Positions 12,899 to 20,853 of a DNA stretch of 26,388 bases are shown piece after piece. The stretch's first letter is position 1. Each line of letters opens with the position of its first letter. The position numbers and the translations under genes are program-made. The notes beneath the pieces were generated by a model. The model was given only the letters and a program-made list of their open reading frames with translations, did not search any database and was not told the DNA's origin. Origin of the DNA: a virus; the IMG/VR virus record IMGVR_UViG_3300030104_002375, positions 1 through 26,388 of that record. The stretch is one strand, 5' to 3'.

Positions 12899-14870
12899 AA
12901 TCAATTACAGTTAGGACTTTAGTACCTTCTGGGATAATCAAATCCTTATCAGGTTCAGTAAACTTAACTATGGGCTGAATGATAGCACCATAACCAGTAT
13001 CGCTATTTATTGTGAATGTTGGGAAGTCAGTTACACCAGGTATTTTGACCAGATTTTCCATACCAATGATACGTCCATCATCATCTACAATAGGTTTAAA
13101 TGTATCACCATTGCCAGTAGTTATAGTATCATCACCAGTATAACCTACACCAGTGTTAATAATATCACCATCATCTACTGTACCTACAACCTCAGTACCT
13201 TCATCAGTCCCTGTTGAATCATCAGGACCTAAGTATCCACCACCAGGTAATTCTATGATAATATCAACAACCTTCTCATCTTCTACAACTGCCCGTGCAG
13301 TAGCACCCCTACCATTATCACAGTTATCAATTATAGTAACAAAAGGTGTGTTCTTATAACCAAGACCAAGACTCTTCATATTAACACCAACCACTTGACC
13401 AATAGAGTTGATGACAGCATTTGCTGCTGCTCCTACTCCACCACCACCAAATATTTCTATCTTAGGAGGACCACATAACTTAGCATCAGTGGAACAGTCA
13501 CCAACCAGAGCAGCCACATCTTCTGAACCTGTACCACCTGTGGGGAATATACCATCAACAAAGTCCTCTATCTTACCACCCAGATCTAACTTACTAAACT
13601 GTGATGATATATTGATTGCTCTTTGGAAGTCAACCATGCTCTTCTTGCTAGGTCCAAAGTTAGTAGCCCAATCATAAGGTTCTGTATCACACTCTTGACC
13701 TTGACATGATAAGAAGTTAAGACCCATCTGAGCATAACCCATCGCTTTGTTCATAAATCCCATGAATGAACCAATCGGACCAAGTATACCCATGATACCG
13801 TTTAGTGAAGGTCCGATAAGACCTTGGATCTTATTAGTCAAGTTAGACATAAGACCAGCGATTGCCTGTTCAGCAGCACAAAGGGGAAGATTTACGACCT
13901 TACCAATCAACCCCATAAGGAAATCAGATATAAAGCTACCTAATCCCTTAATAATATTCTCAATAACACAGTAGATTCCATCGATACTCTTTTTAATAGC
14001 GATATCCTTTAGTAAGTTATCTGGTATTAAGAAACCTAGTGCCTGTTCGACTAACTTGTAGATCTTCTCGAACATAAACTTCCGAGCCAAGCGAATCAGT
14101 TTTGCAAACTGTCTGGATATCAGTTTACTAATTCGCTTAACTAGGTTCTTAATATCATATATCTGATTAAGGATAGGATCGATAAATCCGTCAACAGTTT
14201 TCTGGAGACCACCTACGATTTCAGTAAATGATGCTAATGCTTTAGCAACATCACTCATAAAGCCAGCAGAACCTGTGCATGCTTTTGCTTTACGTATCAA
14301 TCGTTGTTCATCATTTATTACTGTTAACTTTGCCTTTAAAGGCTTCCTGTCGTCATCACGTACTTCATTGTTTTCATCAGGTATAACACCTGCTTTATGA
14401 ATCTTACCAGCAGATACTGGTGAATGATGCATACCAAACTTCAAATTGTTATTGAAAGCAATAGGTTTAAATCCTGATGATTCATCAGAGATAACTTTAT
14501 TCCATGCTTTCACACCTTCTGCTGGTATGAAGTCAGCATTATGCAACGACCCAAGTACGATGGGTTGCTGCATATCCTCACCATCGAGGAAGAAACCTAT
14601 TACAGTCTCACCCCCATGTATAAAGAAAGTATGACCAGCACCATTAGTACCTGAACCTAAACTAGGTGGTAGTAAAAAGTGTGCCCAAGGTAGTTCCGAG
14701 TCTGGTACTTCGTTAGTGCTAGGATGTCTTCCTAAAATTCTAACTTTGGCACGATAACCATACGCTATACTATAATCACGCCATGCTTCATCAGCAGCGA
14801 CTTGACCGATAAACCAATGGAAACCGTCTTCACCTATAAAGTTAATTTTAGAAAAACTTTGTTCTAGCAT
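12891..14870 (-). CDS. gp5: gp5-like baseplate hub protein (OB-fold), lacking lysozyme
   Basis: A 659-residue hub protein. Residues about 10-125 form the gp5 OB-fold: FHWFIGQV near the start, RAKVRILGRHP, ELPWAHFLLPP, then GETVIGFFLDGED and PIVLGSLHN. In T4 gp5 a lysozyme domain follows; here residues about 200-395 are instead long hydrophobic and amphipathic helices (for example ISKLISRQFAKLIRLARKF). I see no lysozyme catalytic motif. Residues about 475-640 contain GxGY and GxGATA beta modules. The C-terminal beta-helix is in the next gene. It probably sits on the gp27-like trimer at the tail tip. The ATG overlaps the His-rich gene's stop as TAATG. Confidence 0.88.
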   Translation of the reverse strand: MLEQSFSKINFIGEDGFHWFIGQVAADEAWRDYSIAYGYRAKVRILGRHPSTNEVPDSELPWAHFLLPPSLGSGTNGAGHTFFIHGGETVIGFFLDGEDMQQPIVLGSLHNADFIPAEGVKAWNKVISDESSGFKPIAFNNNLKFGMHHSPVSAGKIHKAGVIPDENNEVRDDDRKPLKAKLTVINDEQRLIRKAKACTGSAGFMSDVAKALASFTEIVGGLQKTVDGFIDPILNQIYDIKNLVKRISKLISRQFAKLIRLARKFMFEKIYKLVEQALGFLIPDNLLKDIAIKKSIDGIYCVIENIIKGLGSFISDFLMGLIGKVVNLPLCAAEQAIAGLMSNLTNKIQGLIGPSLNGIMGILGPIGSFMGFMNKAMGYAQMGLNFLSCQGQECDTEPYDWATNFGPSKKSMVDFQRAINISSQFSKLDLGGKIEDFVDGIFPTGGTGSEDVAALVGDCSTDAKLCGPPKIEIFGGGGVGAAANAVINSIGQVVGVNMKSLGLGYKNTPFVTIIDNCDNGRGATARAVVEDEKVVDIIIELPGGGYLGPDDSTGTDEGTEVVGTVDDGDIINTGVGYTGDDTITTGNGDTFKPIVDDDGRIIGMENLVKIPGVTDFPTFTINSDTGYGAIIQPIVKFTEPDKDLIIPEGTKVLTVIDCV

Positions 14871-15139
14871 TAATCGTCATACACTCGACATTCCAGTGAA
14901 TCTGGATGGTTATCACAATACACTTCTAGGTGCTTATCTTCATGGCGTGTGTGCCAATCGTTTATCTTACCTTCATTAGGTACGACTTCTTCTTCTGTGT
15001 GATCATGGAATGCATCATTGTGCATTTCCAAATCCTTTTCAGAGTATTCAATCATGCCATGATTGACATGCTCCTTATGATCTTTGGGATCAATATAAAC
15101 CTCATGTTTGAGGTCATGTTTAGGGATTTCAGTTGTCAT
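14870..15139 (-). CDS. His-rich small protein between gp27-like and gp5
   Basis: An 89-residue, strongly charged protein with 12 histidines spread along its length (including HDH at 45-47 and HEDKH at 66-70), many Asp/Glu, and two Cys near the C-terminus. There is no membrane segment. No family is recognised. Both ends are locked into the operon: ATGA with the gp27-like stop and TAATG with gp5. It is therefore almost certainly a real gene, probably linked to hub assembly. Metal binding is suggested by composition only. Confidence 0.65.
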   Translation of the reverse strand: MTTEIPKHDLKHEVYIDPKDHKEHVNHGMIEYSEKDLEMHNDAFHDHTEEEVVPNEGKINDWHTRHEDKHLEVYCDNHPDSLECRVYDD

Positions 15140-16377
15140 TTAAGTTCTTCGTAAGAGTCTCGTACAAGCTCCAAAGCGGTCACTGCACCTTTTGATAGGA
15201 ATTTATGGGATAACCTAGTTATCATATAAGATCCCTTGGCAGGGCTACTACGAAAATCCGTAGCAGCTGTATTTAGCTTAGGTAGTTTACACGTTATCAT
15301 AGCACCTACTCTTAATTTTAGGTTAAGTGGAACCGTAATATTCAGGGTTTGCGAAAATAAGTTCGATAACCTAGAGACAGTCTGTGCTTGGTACTTAGTC
15401 ATATTCATAGATGCTGTCTCACCTTCGGGAGGTTCCTCGAATGCCATAGCACCTATGTCAACAAGACCTAACATTCTTCTACTAGGTGATGCTGCTATCT
15501 CTGGTATTGGTTCATCAGCACCCATAGTAGTATGCTCACCATCATCCCATGAGTATTCATGTAATGCAGGTAGTCTTGTTAATAAATCAAAGAATATATT
15601 AGTACTCTTATATGCACCATCTCGTAACTTTTTGAGTACATCATGGTTAGTAGTGAATATAGGTGGTGCTATAAGTTTAAAGTTAGTATCTGTATGGATA
15701 CTTTCACCATCCTCCCTATACTCATACTCAAACTCAGGTTCTTCCTTTAATATACTTTCAACACTCTTATAATGGTATCCATCCATATCTTCCCAAAATA
15801 AAAACCCTGCATGTCCCTTGGTTGTGGAATTCTCTGCCGTGTGTGGTATAGATCTATTACGTAACCATGCAATACAGTATAAAGGTTTCTTCATGTTACC
15901 CATGAAATGATAACCATTCAACGTTTGCTCTACATCAATCCTTTCTTCAGGAACCTGCATCACCTCCTTCAATATCTTTTCAACAGAATCACCTATGTTA
16001 CCCTTATACTTACCACTAACCCTAGTCATCTGATTATCATAGGTTCCTTTAGTCTCACCCTGTAAAGTATAGAACTCTCGTTTACCTTCTCTAAGATTAT
16101 TAGTAATATTAGATAGTATTAATGGGTTTGTATCTCCATATGTTATCTCACCTGTTTCATGTTCTATTTTAATATTAAGTCTACCACCTGATCTTATAGG
16201 TGTTAGATCCATAAATCCAATAGTATCCTGTATACCAATCTCCATATGAATACTTGGATCAAATATACTTTCATGATACTCTATGGTATTATGTTGCATC
16301 CTGATGTCAGTTGCCTGTACACCATCACCAGTATAGGTAAGATTCTTTAAACTAGCGTTCTGTAACCAATCAGCCAT
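15136..16377 (-). CDS. gp27-like baseplate hub protein
   Basis: A 413-residue protein (T4 gp27 has 391) with the hub-fold pattern shared by gp27, gp44 and gpD-type hubs: SGKYKGNIGDSVEKILKEV, a hydrophobic CIAWLRNRSIP segment, GFLFWEDMDGYHYKSVE, and a C-terminal beta domain ending ITRLSHKF. The hub trimer bridges the six-fold tube to the three-fold spike. The order hub, small protein, gp5, spike fits this. The ATG overlaps the sulfotransferase stop as TAATG. Sequence similarity to T4 gp27 is low, so the call combines motif, size and position. Confidence 0.8.
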   Translation of the reverse strand: MADWLQNASLKNLTYTGDGVQATDIRMQHNTIEYHESIFDPSIHMEIGIQDTIGFMDLTPIRSGGRLNIKIEHETGEITYGDTNPLILSNITNNLREGKREFYTLQGETKGTYDNQMTRVSGKYKGNIGDSVEKILKEVMQVPEERIDVEQTLNGYHFMGNMKKPLYCIAWLRNRSIPHTAENSTTKGHAGFLFWEDMDGYHYKSVESILKEEPEFEYEYREDGESIHTDTNFKLIAPPIFTTNHDVLKKLRDGAYKSTNIFFDLLTRLPALHEYSWDDGEHTTMGADEPIPEIAASPSRRMLGLVDIGAMAFEEPPEGETASMNMTKYQAQTVSRLSNLFSQTLNITVPLNLKLRVGAMITCKLPKLNTAATDFRSSPAKGSYMITRLSHKFLSKGAVTALELVRDSYEELK

Positions 16378-17207
16378 TATACTATACCAGTTTTTACAGT
16401 TTCATAGTACTGTTTATTCTCTTTATAAGGAACATCCCAGTCATCAGCATACCCATCTTCAAGACCAACTGATGAAGATGTTATGTTAAATTTACCCACT
16501 TTCCAAGATTTAGGAATATTTATACCCAAAAACTCATTTAATACAGTAGACAATACACCATCTTTATTATCAAAATCACCCATTTTAGCAATCATAGTCG
16601 GCCACTTTGATGAGAATTTTTTTACAAAGTCTTTATAGTTATTACATTCTTTATTATTAGGTGTACCTATAAAATTCCTTTTACATGATCTTAACCACGA
16701 AATAGAATCACGTAGACAAATAATAACTCTAATATCAAAATGTTCATCTAATTCAGACTTTACTATATCCAACTCTTCACTGGATAGAGCACCATTCATT
16801 AAAGAAAAATCCATTACAGGCACACTGTTTGGTGTAGATTCATGTAATCTCCGATAATCCTCCCAGTTCGGAAAACGATTAAGTCTATCAATTAAATCTG
16901 TGTAATCACCTACACTCAACCATGGTTTAGGATTCTTAGTATAATGTCTAATTCTACGCAAAATATGACTCAAGTAATCATCATAAGTTTCCCATCCATA
17001 CTTTTCCCAATCCCAAGGTTGGTTATAATGTTCTTTAGTCTCATTATTATAGTAGCTTTGATGTTCATTACCTCTTAAAATTCTTCTCCAATATTGAGGT
17101 TCTTTAAATAAAGGATAAACAGCATATGTTGGGTCACATAAACTATAGAATAATGAAGTTGTGCCAGATTTAGGATGTCCTGGACATACAGCAAGTATAG
17201 GTTTCAT
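16377..17207 (-). CDS. PAPS-dependent sulfotransferase inside the hub operon
   Basis: A 276-residue protein with the sulfotransferase signature. Residues 9-19 read PGHPKSGTTSL, the 5'-phosphosulfate loop that binds PAPS. KEP at 35-37 matches the KE(P/L)xYF acceptor-side segment of bacterial and HSST-like enzymes. VIICLRDSISWLRS (residues 161-174; R166, S168 or S170) matches the 3'-phosphate-binding strand and helix. The family moves sulfate from PAPS to sugar hydroxyls or amines, tyrosines or small molecules; the acceptor here is unknown. There is no signal peptide, so it acts in the cytoplasm. It lies between a tape-measure-like gene (ATGA) and the gp27-like hub (TAATG), fully integrated in the late operon. 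T4 has no counterpart. A virion-modification or host-surface role is inference. Confidence 0.8.
   Translation of the reverse strand: MKPILAVCPGHPKSGTTSLFYSLCDPTYAVYPLFKEPQYWRRILRGNEHQSYYNNETKEHYNQPWDWEKYGWETYDDYLSHILRRIRHYTKNPKPWLSVGDYTDLIDRLNRFPNWEDYRRLHESTPNSVPVMDFSLMNGALSSEELDIVKSELDEHFDIRVIICLRDSISWLRSCKRNFIGTPNNKECNNYKDFVKKFSSKWPTMIAKMGDFDNKDGVLSTVLNEFLGINIPKSWKVGKFNITSSSVGLEDGYADDWDVPYKENKQYYETVKTGIV
16517..16524 (-). promoter_or_regulatory. Exact late-promoter motif (TATAAATA) inside the sulfotransferase gene
   Basis: The minus strand reads TATAAATA within the sulfotransferase frame (codons for GINIP), 140 bases before the gp27-like ATG. It could be an internal late promoter for the downstream hub genes. 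Exact 8-mers of this kind are expected a few times by chance in 26 kb of AT-rich DNA, so confidence is low. Confidence 0.25.
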
Positions 17208-18469
17208 TGTGTCCTTGCCTGACGTATTATCTCAGTCCAACTTATAGTATTAGTATTTCTACCACCATAATATCCAGTTGAATTATTAATATTGTTAATT
17301 ACAACAGCATTACTATTACCATTAGGCACATTAAATGGTGTAACATTATTATTGACGACACTATCTAACTTCTTCTTTCTAGTAATAGTATTCTTAACAC
17401 TATTCCATAGATTGACACCAGACATAGTTTTAGATGCTATAACTGGTGCTTTAACTGCTACAGCAGCACTAGCACCTAAAGTTACAAGATCACCTACAAT
17501 AGATTGAGTCTTACCACCAACAGCAAAATCATCTATACCATTATCTACAAGTAGTGTTCTCTCACGTACTGTAAGTTCTTTATTAGTATTGACCTTCTCA
17601 ATAATCTTGGTTATCTCAGTTGTGTGGAATTCTTTTTCTGTTATATTATTCTCAGTTATAATATCTTTACCCTTTTCTACTATAGGAGTCTGTGGATCAA
17701 CTTTTTTTTCTTCCTGCGACTTTCCCTTATCCTCTTTCTTATCCTCCTTGGCAATAAGATTCTCCCAATTAACTAATCCCATCATCTCTACAGATTTACT
17801 GTAAAGAGTAAGGGAGTTGTCAAAATGATTTACTACAGGTTCTGGTTCAATCTTATCAACTACATCTTGTGAATTTTCCTCCCTACCCATCATCTTACGA
17901 TATAACTTTTTAACTGCTGCCTCACCTATAAGTCCACCAACAAGACCACCAACAAGTTCACCAGCAACCATCAAAGGTCCATCTGGTATAAAGAATCCCA
18001 ATCCAGCACCTATCTTTGCACCAGCCCAGAATCCACCACTACCAACAGCTGCTTCATCTACTGGTGTTCCTGACGCTACATCAAGACCAAAATTCAATAT
18101 ACCACCACCTACACCAACTCCCTTTGCCTTTGGAAGTTTGGTATTTTTAAGAACATCACCTGTAACCTTTACTTTAGGTGCTTTTCCTTTTTTAAATAAT
18201 CTACTAAACAAACCTGCACCAGCACCACCACCTAATATACCTAGCTGAGTAGATCCCCTTTTTATATCCTTACCAAGTTTACTTTGACTCTTACCAAGAG
18301 TCTCATATAGTTCCTTTTTCTCCTTAAATAAATTCTCTTTTAATACTATATTCTGTTTCAAATATCTATTATCAAGAAAGTTAGATCTACTATAAACATT
18401 GACTAACTTTGCAGTCTTAAACTTTATTGCTTCTGTTTTTGGTATTAACTTACTACTATCTATTGTCAT
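17204..18469 (-). CDS. Tape-measure-like or internal tail protein of unknown function
   Basis: A 421-residue protein. Residues 1-75 are a charged helical region. Residues about 75-190 hold Gly/Ala-rich hydrophobic stretches (LGILGGGAGAGLF, GELVGGLVGGLIGEAAV) that look able to enter a membrane. Residues about 200-300 are a Lys/Glu-rich linker or coiled coil, followed by a second Ala/Val-rich segment and an Asn-rich C-terminus. This layout is common in tape-measure and injected internal tail proteins. No T4 family match is evident by eye, although T4 gp28 or gp29 would be expected near here. The ATG overlaps the hydrolase stop (ATGA) and the 3' end overlaps the sulfotransferase (ATGA). Confidence 0.65.
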   Translation of the reverse strand: MTIDSSKLIPKTEAIKFKTAKLVNVYSRSNFLDNRYLKQNIVLKENLFKEKKELYETLGKSQSKLGKDIKRGSTQLGILGGGAGAGLFSRLFKKGKAPKVKVTGDVLKNTKLPKAKGVGVGGGILNFGLDVASGTPVDEAAVGSGGFWAGAKIGAGLGFFIPDGPLMVAGELVGGLVGGLIGEAAVKKLYRKMMGREENSQDVVDKIEPEPVVNHFDNSLTLYSKSVEMMGLVNWENLIAKEDKKEDKGKSQEEKKVDPQTPIVEKGKDIITENNITEKEFHTTEITKIIEKVNTNKELTVRERTLLVDNGIDDFAVGGKTQSIVGDLVTLGASAAVAVKAPVIASKTMSGVNLWNSVKNTITRKKKLDSVVNNNVTPFNVPNGNSNAVVINNINNSTGYYGGRNTNTISWTEIIRQARTQ

Positions 18470-19929
18470 GTGCCAGCACCTAATAATAGATTACAAGCAA
18501 ACTCATCTACTGATTTGAAATCAGGGAAGCATTGTAAACTTCCAGTGCCAGGTGAAGTAGGTGGTTCTGCATTTGTTGCAGTATTATTATTATCCTGTGA
18601 CAACATAGGAAGTATTGTATTATTTGTCTGGATCTTTGATGTCTCATCAGGATCCTGATTTATTGACATGAACTGTTGCCAGTTAGGTTGCTTCCATCCT
18701 TCAGGTTTTACTGCACCAGGTTGTTGCCACCAATAATGATAGAAGTTACCCTTCTCATCAAACATAGGGTCTTCTTTCTCAACTCTATTATGTAATTGAC
18801 TTTGACCTTTAAAATCTGTTCTACCTTCTAGTAATGCTAATGCACTTGCAATTTTATCCTGTCCTTCAATAGATGATAATTGCTTTTGTAATTTCTTATC
18901 ATGGAATGCACGTTCTTTAGTAACTGCCTCATATTGATTCTCTTGTAACACAACCTCCTTTATACTATTAGGGAAATGTTTTGATGATACCCTATTCAAG
19001 ATAGATGCTGCTACAGCATGCTCATCATCAGTACCCCTAGCAGCTTCTGCTGATACACCATATGCTAACCACTTATAATCTTCGTCACTTAAATTCAATT
19101 CTTGTGCATCTGTCATCGCACTAGCTAATATATTACCTTTATTAGTCAGTTTTATTAAAGGTACTAAAGCAGATTGAAACTGTTGATTTAATGTATCAAA
19201 TCTACTAAGATCTTTTTTATCAATACCAGTACCAGTAGAAGTTATTGGTTCTGATGCATTTGCTTTACCCATCTGAGATAGTCCTAGCAAACTTAAAAGT
19301 GCTAATGGTATTCCTATCTTAGGATTCTTTAGATGTTTCATCAATCCCATACCCTTACTCATACCAGCACCCTGAGTAACCTTTGTTGCTGTTTGAGCTC
19401 CACGACCACGTAATAAAGCACCTAAACCAAGACCACCTACAATACTACTTACTATATCAGCATTTGCTGCTCCAGCAAGTAAACTATTACCCAAAAATCC
19501 ACCAATATCACCTTTAAAAAGATTATCAAATGCTGCAAAACCTGCTACAGCACCAAATGCAATTCTAGAAATACTTAAACTTTTACTTGTTTCTTCTATA
19601 ACCTTCTTTTCTTCCTTTATAAGTTTACGTTCCTGTTGCATAAACCTACGTTTAGCAGACATGTCTCTTAATATAGTACCTCTTAAACTGTCAAGATTAT
19701 TATTAACCTGTTCAAATTCTAATGTTACCTTACCCAAATTCCTCAATATCTTCGGTGTCAATCCTTTATTATCTTCTATCTGTTGCTGCATCTTCTCCAA
19801 CTTTGCACCAGCAACGTCTAACCTTCTAACCAAAGGTTCAGTGGCAGTATTTTGACGTTCAGGTTCAGCCATCGGAAACATCCGAGACTTAGGCAATACA
19901 TCACCAGTATACTTTTTTCTTCTAGGCAT
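18466..19929 (-). CDS. Hub/tape-measure-like protein with SleB-type cell wall hydrolase domain
   Basis: A 487-residue protein. Residues 35-118 are coiled coil. Residues about 120-220 are hydrophobic Gly/Ala-rich helices (ISRIAFGAVAGFAAF, IVGGLGLGALL, IPLALLSLLGL). Residues about 285-405 are a Hydrolase_2 (SleB-like) domain: LAYGVSAEAARG with the candidate catalytic Glu295, HAVAASILNRV, FPNSIKEVV, NQYEAV and FYHYWW. SleB-type enzymes cleave peptidoglycan glycan strands as lytic transglycosylases. Because gp5 lacks lysozyme here, this protein probably opens the host wall during injection. The ATG overlaps the gp51-like gene by eight bases. Whether it is the tape measure or a hub plug cannot be told from sequence. 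Confidence 0.8.
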   Translation of the reverse strand: MPRRKKYTGDVLPKSRMFPMAEPERQNTATEPLVRRLDVAGAKLEKMQQQIEDNKGLTPKILRNLGKVTLEFEQVNNNLDSLRGTILRDMSAKRRFMQQERKLIKEEKKVIEETSKSLSISRIAFGAVAGFAAFDNLFKGDIGGFLGNSLLAGAANADIVSSIVGGLGLGALLRGRGAQTATKVTQGAGMSKGMGLMKHLKNPKIGIPLALLSLLGLSQMGKANASEPITSTGTGIDKKDLSRFDTLNQQFQSALVPLIKLTNKGNILASAMTDAQELNLSDEDYKWLAYGVSAEAARGTDDEHAVAASILNRVSSKHFPNSIKEVVLQENQYEAVTKERAFHDKKLQKQLSSIEGQDKIASALALLEGRTDFKGQSQLHNRVEKEDPMFDEKGNFYHYWWQQPGAVKPEGWKQPNWQQFMSINQDPDETSKIQTNNTILPMLSQDNNNTATNAEPPTSPGTGSLQCFPDFKSVDEFACNLLLGAGT

Positions 19930-20104
19930 TAGCTGCTTGCTGTGCTTCTAGTCTTTCTTTCTCCAGAGCATTTAGTAGATATTTCATGTAAATGTCTCTT
20001 TCAAAAGGTATCATATTCTCAATTTCAGATAGACTCCACTTATGATAATGCATTAATGCAAAATTAATTTCATAAAAAGAATCCACACTGCTATGATATA
20101 GCAT
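19922..20104 (-). CDS. gp51-like baseplate hub assembly factor
   Basis: A 60-residue helical protein containing YHKWSLSEIENMIPFERDIY, a pattern typical of T4 gp51 and of small tail-assembly chaperones. T4 gp51 acts in building the hub and is not found in the finished virion. Gene order supports the call: in T4 genes 26 and 51 are neighbours, and here it follows gp26 with a TAATG overlap. Its short length limits certainty. Confidence 0.7.
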   Translation of the reverse strand: MLYHSSVDSFYEINFALMHYHKWSLSEIENMIPFERDIYMKYLLNALEKERLEAQQAANA

Positions 20105-20829
20105 TATGCGAAAAAAGATGACAAGCCCTCAATTACTATCTCATTCTCAGCCTTTGTATTAGGATTAACAACAGTGGTCTTGTACTGCAACTTAGGCATT
20201 GTTGCAAAGAATTTCTCAACTTTAGCAAACTGGTTAGAGTCAAGTTGTTCAATGAAATCTACAAGTTCCCTTTCAGAGTAGTCTGTGGAAGACCATGCTT
20301 CCTCTTCATTATAAATTGTGTCTATACACTTTGCTACTGACTTAAACGCAGTATCAATAGTGTCACCTTTGTTCTCAGTTACATTAAAGTTCGTATTAAG
20401 GAACTCTTGCATTGAAGGATACTTCAACTTAATATGTAACCCACTACCCAAATCAACGTCTTCATTATGTTCATCTGGTACAACCAATTTAATGTCACCA
20501 ACATCAACTGTTAGTGGAACTTGAGTCTTACCATCATCCTCACATACTACGTTTAGTTCTACTGTTTCACCAACAGACTTTCCACGTATATTCAGAAATA
20601 AGTATTCAATATCGAAACTGGGTAGATTTTCGATTCTAACACCACGTGTCATTATACAGTTCTTAAGAACCTTATTAATGGCAGTAGATATAGTTTTTGA
20701 GTTACCATCCTCAAGAGCAAGCAATAGTACCTTTTCTTCCTTAACAAGGAATGGTCGATACTTACATGTCTTGCCTGTAGATAGTAACTTCAGTTCATAG
20801 GTTGGTGTAACAACCTTGGGTAAAGGCAT
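20104..20829 (-). CDS. gp26: gp26-like baseplate hub protein
   Basis: A 241-residue protein (T4 gp26 has 208) with the family pattern: PTYELKLLSTGKTCKYRPFLVKEEKVLLLA near the start, FDIEYLFLNIRGKSVGE, IKLKYPSMQEF, and a C-terminal ELVDFIEQLDSNQFAKVEKFFATMP followed by the short Cys-free tail. The protein takes part in hub formation. It is separated from gp54 by 24 bases, the only real gap in the operon. An ACTAAATA motif there might act as a weak late promoter. No clear Shine-Dalgarno precedes the ATG. Confidence 0.8.
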   Translation of the reverse strand: MPLPKVVTPTYELKLLSTGKTCKYRPFLVKEEKVLLLALEDGNSKTISTAINKVLKNCIMTRGVRIENLPSFDIEYLFLNIRGKSVGETVELNVVCEDDGKTQVPLTVDVGDIKLVVPDEHNEDVDLGSGLHIKLKYPSMQEFLNTNFNVTENKGDTIDTAFKSVAKCIDTIYNEEEAWSSTDYSERELVDFIEQLDSNQFAKVEKFFATMPKLQYKTTVVNPNTKAENEIVIEGLSSFFA

Positions 20830-20853
20830 AACAATTCATTACAGTAGCTTTAT

